Source of the DNA: Perca fluviatilis
Taxonomy: Eukaryota; Chordata; Actinopteri; Perciformes; Percidae
Assembly (NCBI RefSeq): GCF_010015445.1
Contig: NC_053126.1
Span: 6,941,749-7,005,748 of the forward strand
Length of the DNA: 64,000 nt
Direction: 5' to 3'
In this document: positions 14,149-24,879 of the stretch, in pieces
How positions within the stretch are numbered: position 1 is the stretch's first letter
How the letters are laid out: every line of letters starts with the position of its first letter
Made by a program: the position numbers and the translations under genes
Notes under the pieces: model-generated
Told to the model about the DNA's origin: nothing
What the model saw: only the letters and a program-made list of their open reading frames with translations
Database searches by the model: none

Positions 14149-14200
14149 CTGTTACGATGCTTCAGCTTCTTTGGTGGCAACAGCTTTCAATTCCGAATCT
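14149..14200 (-). CDS. tnrc6a: probable tnrc6a second exon (DSELKAVATKEAEAS)
   Basis: Flanked by an excellent acceptor (TTCTTCTTTTAG) and donor (CAG/GTGAGT). Joined in phase 2 to the upstream ATGAG it reads MRDSELKAVATKEAEAS and then TAA, six bases before the donor. A second donor, GCATC/GTAACA at 14156, would exclude the stop. Of the 12 residues aligned with human RELEAKATKDVE, 7 agree. All three frames of the full 52-bp exon contain a stop. It is therefore either leader/uORF or needs the internal donor. Confidence 0.5.
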
Positions 14201-14706
14201 CTAAAAGAAGAAATAAGAAGGTTCATCTCTCAGAATATAAAAGATTTACAAACCTCATAGCCTGTATTTGACTGTTACAGTTCTATTGGTTTACTGTGAT
14301 TAAACAACACCTTGTAAAAAACGTGAGACCGTGTAGGAAGACAGGAAGTAAACCTGAAATTGTAAACAGGACTCCATTAAAACGTCTCAAATTAATTATT
14401 GATGGTGAATGGTGCACAAGTCAAAAGAAATGCACCTCACCCACAGAAGCTATGCAAGGACAAGCACACACTAACAAACAGTGAGACAGTGAAAGTATTT
14501 CAACTAGTCGATGTTGAAATGCAGGTTGAACTGCATGACAGGACAACGCACGACCAGAACCCCCTTAAGATCAGTCTCCACAAGGTGAATTAAGTGTGTA
14601 TGTTAGATAAAGACACAGAGGGAGAGTGTATGTGTAGGTCAGAGTTACAGCTCGGGTCCTGATCGGCCATTATCTCAGCTGTTGCCTGACTTACAGCTTA
14701 ACCAAC

Positions 14707-14889
14707 ATGGCTTCTCTCGAGCCTGGTATTTTTCCTGCGCAGCCAAGACTAACAATGGCCTTAACACGGCATCTAAATACAGTCGATGGAGTTAAATTAT
14801 TACGCGATTTAGCAGTGTCTGCAGCGTCGCCAGGTCAGTGTAAAAAGTTAGGTGAAGACGACTGCAAAACCAGCAGAGCGAAGGTCTAG
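14707..14889 (+). CDS. possible small plus-strand ORF or first exon, unrecognised
   Basis: The ATG has a strong context (AACATGG) and lies in a CpG-containing stretch opposite the putative tnrc6a leader. The frame reads MASLEPGIFPAQPRLTMALT, then RHLNTVDGVKLLRDLAVSA, and could be spliced at CGCCAG/GTCAGT near 14841 or run 60 residues to a stop. No family is recognised and no second exon was found. It may be chance. Confidence 0.2.
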   Translation: MASLEPGIFPAQPRLTMALTRHLNTVDGVKLLRDLAVSAASPGQCKKLGEDDCKTSRAKV

Positions 14890-15717
14890 TAAGCTAGCAG
14901 CTGCCGTCTTTCTGCCGATAGAGGGTGTTAAACACTACGACCGAAATACCACACTGCAGATTCACAATTTCAACACCAAATATTCATTAACACTGCGTCT
15001 CAACACAAACTGTTTCATGTTTAATTAACATCTGACCAACTGTGTCCCCTCTGCAAGTCACCAAACATTGGGGCAATCATTCGGAGTCACCGCCGTGCAA
15101 CCGTCGTCGTCAAATTAGCATGACTGCTAATTCTAGCTAAAGCTAATGTTACGAAGCGGCTAGTTAACTTACCCGGTCTTATTTCAAGTATAGCGCGATT
15201 ATGGTGTTTTAATAAGCAGTTATACATGAAATCCATGAACAATGTTAGTTTACTGATAAACAAATCCATATAAACAATAATATCGAACAAAAGACATGAT
15301 TCTCTCTTTTGACAGATATGTACGCACAACTTAGCTAGCTAGCTAAGGTTAACCAATTCTCGTACTAGTTAGCGTTAGCATAACGTTAAGGTATAACCTG
15401 CCAACAAATAAAACTGTTTGCCTGTCATACACGCCTAGAAATGGTCAGACATCTGCAGAAAAATACTATATCCTGGTTAATCAGTCGATGCGCTTAACAT
15501 TTAGCTACGTTTGCAAACCGCAATGCAAGCGAACCTCCTTGCCAAATGCTAGCCGAACAGGAGGCTAGCTATCTTAGCTCAGTCATAGCTAACTAAACAA
15601 CAGCGGCAGCTTAACTCGTCTCCACCAGTCTGGTCTCCCTGTTCACGGCTGCGTACATTAGCTCGCCAAAAAGAAATAATCTTCTGGGTCAAGAAAACAG
15701 CGTAAACCCATCCTCAC

Positions 15718-15900
15718 CTCATTGAAGTATAAAGTGCAACAGAGTGGAAAGGAAAGCCGGCAGTAAGGCTAAAATAATTTCAACGCGTTTGCAGCATCTA
15801 CGAGGGGAGACATTTCTCCTGCATGATCGCCATTTTCCTAACTCTCTGCTGGCTAACCTTCTTTTGCTTGAGCTCTGCTTTCCCCTCCTCTCTCCGTCAC
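15718..15900 (-). CDS. tnrc6a: probable tnrc6a first exon (5' leader and ATG AG)
   Basis: On the minus strand this stretch ends CTTCAATGAG followed by GTGAGG, a good donor. Its ATG (15722-15720) plus AG joins the next exon to read MRDSELKAVATKEAEAS, similar to MRELEAKATKDVE of human TNRC6A. The 5' end is not determined; a pyrimidine/purine microsatellite lies at 15905-15975. Only two codons would be coding. TNRC6A is the GW182 protein of the miRNA silencing complex. The call rests on this short match and on RBBP6-TNRC6A gene order in human. Confidence 0.5.
15815..15850 (-). promoter_or_regulatory. YY1-like motif near the putative tnrc6a start
   Basis: The minus strand reads GGAAAATGGCGATCATG, containing AAAATGGCG, the YY1 core often found just downstream of vertebrate transcription starts. 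It supports a minus-strand start within the next 100 bp upstream. Confidence 0.4.
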
Positions 15901-15902
15901 CG

Positions 15903-15904
<2 letters not shown>

Positions 15905-15975
<71 letters not shown>
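15905..15975. repeat. (CT)n microsatellite near the putative tnrc6a start
   Basis: About 70 bp of perfect CT, that is GA on the minus strand. Pure purine/pyrimidine tracts can form triplexes and bind GAGA-type factors; here it lies just upstream of the proposed first exon. Confidence 0.95.
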
Positions 15976-15979
<4 letters not shown>

Positions 15980-16182
15980 TCACTTCAGCTCTGACTGTGT
16001 TTCTGGAGGGGGAAATAGAGCAGGAAACACATTCACCACTTCCTTTGACTGAGAAAACCAAACAGCCAAAGAATAGTAGAAGTAATGTTCAGTATGGTAA
16101 AGCATGCCAACCATGTTCAAGGTAAGAAGTTCAGTACCTTGAAATTAATAAACCCATAAAACGTTACTATGATGTAACGCGC

Positions 16183-16185
<3 letters not shown>

Positions 16186-16230
<45 letters not shown>

Positions 16231-16275
16231 TATATATTTATATATATATATATATAAACACATATATATATATAA

Positions 16276-16306
<31 letters not shown>
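16186..16306. repeat. (TA)n tract
   Basis: About 120 bp of interrupted TA repeats containing AAATATATATTTA and TAAAACAT breaks, largely self-complementary. Confidence 0.93.
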
Positions 16307-16309
<3 letters not shown>

Positions 16310-17739
16310 GTGTGTGTATTCTAGGCTGTTGACTGTTCTTTTTAATTACACCCTGTGATGTCCCATGTGGCAGAAACCTCTATTAATACAATAAAAAGCC
16401 TCACTGTGAGTCATGAAGAAACATTTAGCTGATGCCATAGCCAATAGCCTAAAATACATGGTATTGTGATAATGTGGTATATTTTTTTTTAAATTCATAT
16501 TTCAACAGAATTATACCATTATTTATTTGAATATCCTGAAAAGTAACACAAGAAGTTTCTGCTCCTCTTAACAGACATTATTAGCTCGCTTGTAACAAAA
16601 ACATTCAAGCATTTCTTTTGGAGTGTAAAGACTGCCAGATATACAACAAATACAAACGATATCAAGTGAAAGTACGGTAAGATCTGCAGTTCGCAAATTG
16701 GTGTTCAAACATAGTCTATTCCAGACAATAGCATAAATGATTTATTCACTGGGAGTAGGAACAAACAAGCTTTCTGTCGGAGGATCCAGAGTCAAACCCC
16801 TACATCAACATACACTAGGCTACATTCACCATTGTCTGTGTTTCTGTCCTCTTGTGGAGGAGAAATCAAGTAAAATAACAACACCCTTTCCAGTTATAGT
16901 ATGAATCTAATTATGTAGTGTGCCTGCTGTGCAAAGCACAATGGCCATACTTTATTCTTCATCAAGCGTTGCCAACACATAAAGAAATACCTGAAAATGT
17001 AATGTCTCAGTAGAAATAGTGCGCTATAACTTAGCAATTTGACTAAACGTCGTAAAAATTGCAAAAAACTGAGATTAATATCCACACAACAATGGGAATT
17101 TGTTGCAAACAAATCAAACACACTTCACACTTGATCATATACTTTTTTGAGGAAATAAAAAAAACTTTAAACAGATCACGAGCCTTGGATCTTTGATTTG
17201 GTTAAATCTGCTCTTTAACTAGCATGTTTTTTACGAAATCATAATGTACATTTTATTCCTTTTTAAGACGTTAAAATTTGTGTAATAATGTAATGTATGT
17301 AATAACAGCTACTGTTATTTATACTTGTACTGGTGATATTAGCACTCATATCACTGTCTGAAGTAGTAGTAGGACTATCTCTGCCGCAAATACTATCTGA
17401 ACACGTAGACTTACAAACACAAGAACAATTCCAGCATCTCTCTACTTTTTTTTTTTACAAGCTTGTCTTAGCCATCCATACATGGCTTTGGCTGTTATGT
17501 AAGAAAATAACCCTTAAAAGAGACAGACAGAGACAACGGAGAGGAGAGCAGAGGAGCAGCAGAGAAACAAATACAGTGTGGAATCTGCCAACTGCAACGT
17601 TTTATCGAGACAAAGGCCGTTGCTGCTTACAGAAAAGACCTGCAATACATGTGTGTAAAGCAGTGACCATTGACCCGCCAATGGCAAAAACAACCCCCAT
17701 CCTTGTGCACAAATTGCCTCTCTTATCTCTTTGTATTTG

Positions 17740-17843
<104 letters not shown>

Positions 17844-18454
17844 AGATAAAGAGTTCATACTGCCAGGTAATGATTTTAATTGGCCAGGTATCAAAGACAG
17901 GGAGATTAGATTTTACAGCATATAAGCAAATGGGGAACCTCTCAGTACTAGAGTACTGTTGCCAAATACTGCCCAATAGATACTGAAGATGTGTTTGTGA
18001 CAACTGGGAATTCAACTATAATTGGCCTCCAAATTATTGTAAGTTATAAGTTATAAGTTATATAAGTTCCTATTGTCCAGCTGTGAAGTCATAATTACAA
18101 ATGAGTTAGACACATTGACAATGTTTACTGTATGAAAGAGTCAATAACATGTCCCACCTCTGAAACTGAGCTAAATGAAAATGTCAGCATGCTAACATGC
18201 TCACAATGACACACTGATGTTAAACAGGTATAATGTTTACCATGTTCAACTATATCAATGTAAAATGTATCGTGGGTCTCACTGCAAATCACTCAATTTA
18301 ACTGGTAGATTGCAAGGAAAACAAAAAGCCCAGGTGGCTGCATAGTTTTTCGGGTCTTCCACATCTGCGCTCTCAGCATTTCTGCACTGTCATTGCAGCC
18401 AGGGAATGACTGTAAAGGCACTGTAGCAGCACATTTTACCTATATATATAGTCA

Positions 18455-19000
18455 ATGGTTGAATGTAACTAAGTACGTTTACTCAAGTACTGTACTTAAG
18501 TACAAATTTTAGGTACTTGTACTTTACTGGAGTCTTTACTTTTCATGCCACTTTCTACTTCTACCCCACTACATTTCAGAGAGAAATATTGTACTTCTTA
18601 CTCCATTACATTAATCTGACAGCTTCAGTTACTAGTTAATTAACTAATTAAGATTGTTACACACTAAACGCATGTGGTTTGTAAAATACAATGTTTTATT
18701 ATAAATTAAACTACCCAACAATATATATACCCACAAGTGCAGCTGAAATGATTAGCCGATTAATTAGGTGATTGACAAAACTGTTTTGATCGATTCCAGT
18801 TTCTTAAAATGTGAAGATTTTCCTGCATTGAGTACTTTTACTTTAAAGTAAATTTTCCTGATGGTACTTACATACTTTTACTTAAGTAACATTTTCAATG
18901 CAGGACTTTTACTTGTAACAGAGTATTTTTTTTACAATGTGGTATTGGTTCTTTTACTTAAGAAAAGGATCTGAATACTTCTTCCACCAATGTACAGTAT
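18455..19000. mobile_element. non-autonomous DNA element rich in ACTTTTACTTAAGTA
   Basis: Left arm TACTCAAGTACTGTACTTAA and right arm ending GAATACTTCTTCCACCAATG show the same CTTAAGTA theme in inverted order. This matches a very common fish repeat usually starting GGTGGAAGAAGTATTCAGAT on one strand. A diverged fragment of the same family is at 34490-34640. Confidence 0.65.
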
Positions 19001-19124
19001 AGTCTAATCTAAAAGTAATCTCACTTTAAAAAAAATTGGGTTCTTTAAAAAGTTGCACTATATGTTACAGGTGCTGCTGCAGTTTTCACCTTTAGGATTG
19101 TCTCCCTTCTTCATTTACCTTTTT

Positions 19125-19250
19125 TGATTTATTTAACCTTTATCCAGGTATCCCTTTTAACCAGGTAGGCTGTTGAGAACAGGTTCTCATTTGCAACGGC
19201 GAACTGGCCAAGAAAAGCGTAGGCGTGCAAGACAACAAATAGTTACATGT
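19125..19250. mobile_element. dispersed repeat fragment (TTTATTTAACCTTTATCCAG)
   Basis: Sequence from TTTATTTAACCTTTATCCAG through GTTGAGAACAGGTTCTCATT resembles a repeat frequent in fish genomes. Class not determined. Confidence 0.4.
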
Positions 19251-20134
19251 CATTTGTCTTTTTTTTTTTTAAAAACAACAATATGCTACATAAAGTGCAG
19301 AATAAGTGGGCATTACAAATGCCGGCACGTAGTGAGGTGTAAGTAAGTCAATGGATATGCAATATACATGAACAGATAGTCACTGCTGAGACCTTGCCAG
19401 TAGGTCAAGTTGTGCCAGAACCCCAACTCAAAGTTTGGTGAAGTTAAAACGTAGGTCAACTACAGTACACATTAGACCTGGGAGTTTGTCTTGCTTGTTC
19501 CGCGAGTGTCCACTCATGCATCACAATATACTGAGGCAAACTAGCATTAGATTAAGCGAGTAGACCGTAACAAAACAGAAAACTCCAGAGACAGCAAGCG
19601 TAAAAAACTGAACAAAGCAAGGCAGAGAAGAATAGAAGAGTACAGAATAGAGCAAAACAGCTTTGCCACAGAGTCAGGTCACCAGCACGAGTAAAAATGG
19701 TGAATTTTCACAAAAACTATATTTTAAGCTTTTACTATTTATTTTAAAATGTCCCAGAAAGAAATACCCGACAGTAACCCTGATGTGTGTGTTTGAAAGG
19801 GCAGAGAAGTAGTTTTTCACTGCTCGTCACAATGAATGATGAATCTGAGTGAAGCTAAAAGTGTACACATGGAAAGGTTTACTGGGAGAAGAGCAGGGCT
19901 GTGAAGTCCTTTGGGTTTGGTAATAGTCAACTAACCTTGACAGACAGAGCAGTGTATGCAGACAAGTTCAAATGCAGGAAATAGATGCTGGTTACTTGGG
20001 CAAACAGAATGCGTACAGGTAAACATACACATGTCCACATTTACTGACTCAGCACTGGCTTTGCTAAAGTTATGCAATTGCGTTCTTGTGTACACACCCA
20101 CCCACAACCAACTCAAAAGCTAACAGCACATTTA

Positions 20135-20239
<105 letters not shown>

Positions 20240-21460
20240 CTTGCAGGAGACTTTTGCAGGCTTTAATACCAACAAATTAAAACACTTTATGGGAAGTAAT
20301 GTTTTCTATTTCCCTTGCTTGTTTTTGTAGGTTTGGCTAAACCACAGTCGCACACACAAACTTGCGGGAACATACACACAGGTCACAGTGATCAGTTGCA
20401 GCTGCAGGAGTTAGGGAGCGTGTAAAAATGGGAAGAGCATTGTACTGGAGAGAGAAAAAGGGGCATAGAAAATCAGACTGAAATGTGAATGTACTGGAGA
20501 AAAACGAAAAGCGAGCAGGCAGGAGAAGGGAACAGAAACAGTTAGTGAGGAAAGAGAGAGAAAAACGAGAGCGATTATGTGAAGGGGTTGAGAGAGTGCT
20601 AGAGAGCGACAGACTGACTGACAGACAGAAGAAGGTCAGAAAAGAGATTTGCATGTCAAGTAGTAATAGGCTTGTCCTGCGTACAGACACGCACGCTACT
20701 AAGCTGCAGTGTTTGTGGTGCTGCAGCGAGTGTTCATGTGCATGCAGTGCATTATTTCTTCTGTGGACCGCCTGCCACTGCACCTATCAAAATGACATTT
20801 ATACCTTCAGTCTGACTACTGGGTCTCAAAAGCCTGTAAAACAACATAATATACAAATATATATGTATTGTGTGTGTGTGTCAGTGAGTTTAATGCTGCT
20901 CAGCTTCTTCTTCACCCCTTTAAATCTGATTAAAATCATTCATCACTCTTTTCAAACTGCCTCCCCCATCCAGTCCACACGTATCACCACAACCCCTTCA
21001 TTTTTCATGTTCTCCCTCTCCAACCTCATTATCCACACACGCGCACAGACGGACGCACGCACACACGCACGTACGCACAAGCTGTCTGTCTCTTATTCTT
21101 CTCTATTTATTTATCTCTTTTTTTCTCCATCATTGTTTTCTTTGACCTTGTCAAGTGAAATCCATCCATTGTTAATTTGAATCTTTGATATTCTGCAACA
21201 CATATGATTTAAAGTGCATTTGCTCAAAGTAATGAATTGCCTTCATGAAACAGTTTATCCACCAGTATAAAACTCACATTTCTAAATATGAATGGGCCAG
21301 TGAGAGAAATGAATGCCAATTAGTCCACCACATTTGAGATGGACCCAGATTTTGCTTTCTGCTCTGAATGTACCGGGTATCCACAGAGTATTTCATCATT
21401 TGAAAGCCTCTCTCCCTTGATTTCCTGTCTTTTCTCTACTCTCAGTTCTAAAACTAAGAT

Positions 21461-21543
<83 letters not shown>
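21461..21543. repeat. compound (AC)n(AT)n microsatellite
   Basis: About 25 bp of AC followed directly by about 57 bp of AT. Confidence 0.95.
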
Positions 21544-21550
<7 letters not shown>

Positions 21551-23089
21551 AAAATGTGCCCCAAATGTATTACATTGTTATACAGTATTACTTTGTGTTA
21601 TGTTGAAAAAAGTGTTTGTGCCACTACAGATGACTGCACAGAAAATCTACCAAATTTAGCTATTTTCTTTATTCTGTATGGAGCTCTCTGTCTTTTACCT
21701 GTCTCTTTTTCTTCTCCACCTCTCTGCCTCTCTCTCTGACAGGGTACCAGCTTTGAAATGGATTTGTTGTGGCTAAAATTACACCTGCTCCTCAACCAAT
21801 TACCTGAACATTCACCCTCTCTTCAGCTCTCAGTGCATTTGCACAAAACAAGCCGAATACCAACTGTTTTGCCTGTGATTTCATTTTTTTTTTTTACACA
21901 CAGATAACTTTCATTCACCCTTGCAGACTTTGTTTTGCATGGACATAACAAATGCACAAATACAGGTTATTCTGCAATTTAAACAGGTACTATTATGTTT
22001 TTTTTTCCAGGCGATCTTCCCATTTTTGTCCACGTAATCCATCACAAGGCCTTGAATATGCAGATAGTCTTGATAAGTGTGCTGGGTGACAGTAAAGCAT
22101 ATTCAAATGTACCCCTTTATTTAAATTCACCCTCATTTATATTCATATCACTGATCCAATGCTGGCATTGCTCCTCTATAACCACAGGAACTCATGCAGA
22201 TCAGTGGTCACAGGGTACAGTGATTGTCTGGTCTTATTGCCATTCTTTTCTGGTGGATGTTTTTTTTCTGTGCAGAGAAAGTTGACACTGGGCGGAGAAA
22301 CAAACACACAGGCATTGATACACACAGTTACACATTTAATCACAACGACACATGCTCTTGCACCCCACAAAGTGCTAACATCAGTCCATGAAAGTGGCAA
22401 AGACAGGCCTGGCACACGTGTATTGTTAATTCAGTGAAGTGCATGTATCCGTAGGGGCATGGGGGTAGATCTAGGGGGAGGGAAGGAAACATGAGGTAAA
22501 AGAAGAATGTCCTTAGGGCCCATTTGTCTACATTCAAATGGCAGTCACACCAACAGTGGAACACCATGCTCACTTAAGCCCCTTTCACACATGCACTGCA
22601 GACCTGAAATTATTGAGACATTACCTGGAGGAGCTGTATCTGAGAACGCAAATGTCCAAATCAGTTGGATCGGACACAGACTATTTCTTGGCCGGGCTCA
22701 GTGACTACAATTAAGGTTTTGTATGAATTAAAAAAACTAAATATAACGTGTTTCCCTTCCTTTAGATTGTTACTTTCACCAACATGCTAACTGTAATTTA
22801 TAACGACAGTTTATTACTGTAAACAAATGTACGGTACTGTGCTGTATAAATAAGCTTTACAGTAAAATCCTGGCAGCTACATTTACCTGCTCTTTACTGT
22901 AATTCTATAGTGTACCTACTGTAAATTATAACAGCAGTTTGTTGCTGTAACATCTTTTATGGTACTGTGCTGTATAAATAGAAAGCTTTGTTTGTTTGCC
23001 ATTATACTGTTATTTTAGTGTTCCTCTCTCCATTATCAACTTATTACTGTAAAATGTATTTATTTTTTATGATCAATTCTTTATTATTT

Positions 23090-23582
23090 TTATATTTTGA
23101 ACACACAACATACAGAACAAACAAATACAATCGAACAGGAACCAAAAACCCTCGCCCACCCTCTGCGGTCTCGAGGAAAACAAAACAAACCAAAATACAA
23201 GAAGGGGAGCCAGCGCTGAGCTATCATTTTCTTGGTTGCAGTTGAGCCGGCTAGCCAAATTCTTCTGTCTCCCAAGCAGATGTAATTTAGATTCATCATT
23301 AAGTAACAAAACAATCGGGCCAGTAGGAATTCGACATCATATCACATCAGACATTATTGATGTTGTTTTATTCCAAATCTCATGCACCTGTTCACACTCC
23401 CAGACCATGTGCAGGAAAGTTCCAGTTTGTTCAGGTTGACAAAACGTGCAATAGGGAGTAGGAATGGCTTTAGAGACATATCTCTTCTGAGGAGTCCAAT
23501 ATGTCCGACGGCATATGTTGAATTGGATCTGCTGGTGATTTGGGTTTTTGGAACAGTGGTGTAAAATGTATTTTTGAAGCAC
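23090..23582 (-). pseudogene. degenerate LINE-1-type reverse transcriptase C-terminus
   Basis: The minus-strand frame 23337-23582 contains RTYWTPQKRY, then CTFCQPEQTGTFLHMVWEC and HEIWN: the C-x2-C-x7-H-x4-W-x-C pattern of the zinc region that ends fish L1-clade ORF2 proteins. Downstream parts (near 23090-23310) continue in shifted frames. Broken by frameshifts. Confidence 0.7.
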
Positions 23583-23915
23583 TATTGAATGTGATCTTTA
23601 CAGTATAACAGGGCTATTTAAAAATTGTACATTTCAAAATGATAACCATTCAAAATTGCTAATTATAAAAATGACTTCATCAAGAAATGGCCTTTGGCTG
23701 TATTCGGCTTTTATTCAAACCAATGAACAATCAAACACAACTCATACATATAAAGATAATGTAATTTGGGGAAAATAAAATCCATAAAAATCACTCAGGC
23801 TTATATCGCCATAGAAAAATACATTTGTTAAAAAAACACATTCGTAACACATTTTATTTAATGGAACAACCAATCACCAACTAACCTGGAACTGCACAAT
23901 TTGACTGAACAGAAC

Positions 23916-24124
23916 TTAACTGAAGAACACAAACATCGTGTGTGGCGATGCTTTGTCGGCTACATGAAGCCCCACTCCAAATCCAAGACGTTTTACGATG
24001 AGAGCTGCCACATGGGGATTCACACTAGCTGCCTCTTTATGGGCCTGCCTCCCCGTCCTCTTTGACACCACCTTCCCCTGGGTGGCCTTTGTTCCCCTCT
24101 CGGGGGTTGATTCCAAGGAAGCGC
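23916..24124 (-). other. exon-like segment B (unrecognised), inside 22.7-24.9 kb block
   Basis: Begins after an acceptor-like AAATTTTTAG and reads GASLESTPERGTKATQGK, then KEAASVNPHVAALIVKRLGF, to a stop near 23916. It is rich in basic residues. It could be a transposase piece or a captured host exon; there is no recognised domain. Confidence 0.25.
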
Positions 24125-24421
24125 CTAAAAATTTAATAACAGAGAAAGCATAAGATATTAGATTATCAAAGTAATTAAGACCTGGATATTAATTTCTCAG
24201 CCTGTGGCAATAAAGATCAAATAATCTGGCATGTGACTGTTAACACTGGTAACACAGTTTAGCTAGCCTAATAGCTAACGATAATTTGCCGACAAAATAT
24301 TAGTGTGCATGCTTGCAAAAAAAAATAAAAAATAGCAGTTAATACAATGCAAATTCAACCCACAATGACAAACCAGGGTAAAGCTGAATTTTATAAGAAC
24401 ACAATTACCTTGTTAAATTAC

Positions 24422-24502
24422 CTTTAGGAGCAGGATGGCTGAGGATGTGCGGTGTGCGTGTAGTATGTGAGCCAAGTAGGTGATGCGCGCCGTCAACCTC
24501 TG
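24422..24502 (-). other. exon-like segment A (unrecognised), inside 22.7-24.9 kb block
   Basis: On the minus strand an open stretch reads VDGAHHLLGSHTTRTPHILS then HPAPK, ending CCTAAAG/GTAATT, phase 1. It joins segment B in frame. No family recognised. Confidence 0.25.
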
Positions 24503-24879
24503 TGCTGGCCCGGCAGAGTCACTCACAATCAGGGCAAAATTTCTCTTGTTTCTCCCTTTCTCCTCTTCTTAATTTTTGTACTTCTTTGTATTAAATCTCT
24601 GTTGTAATATTCTATTTTTTCCGATTACTCGCTTCATGAAGTGGTGGGGACTTGATGCCACATGATTTTAAAAGAGTTGTGGGCAGACTCAACCTGGCTA
24701 CTGAAAAAGAAAAAAATACTGTACTATACTGTAAAATTGTACAGTAGCTTGCTGTTAATATTTAGTTCCTCAAGTGCCTCAACATTTACAGTATTGCGCT
24801 GTGTTTGGGAAGAATGGTCAATTACTGTAAGAAAAATCCCGTAATTTTTTACTGTTAATTGTTACAGTGTATCTATGTC

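Larger units (their letters stand above)
22740..24870. mobile_element. transposon-like block bounded by TTTACAGTA/TACTGTAAA repeats
   Basis: The left arm (about 22780-23070) and right arm (about 24715-24870) both consist of repeated TTACTGTAA and TACTGTGCTGT motifs, in partly inverted order. Within the left arm GGTACTGTGCTGTATAAATA occurs twice (about 22834 and 22962). Between the arms lie a degenerate L1-type fragment and two exon-like segments. Exact ends and family were not resolved. Confidence 0.45.

Noticed and set aside
15719..15979. RERERE protein on the minus strand
   Set aside because: It is a translation of the (GA)n microsatellite; only the ATGAG at its lower edge is considered as a tnrc6a start.
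20485..21180. 231-residue plus-strand ORF
   Set aside because: Purine-rich then AT-rich low-complexity translation ([18 protein letters not shown]); no domain, no plausible splice context, and it overlaps simple repeats.
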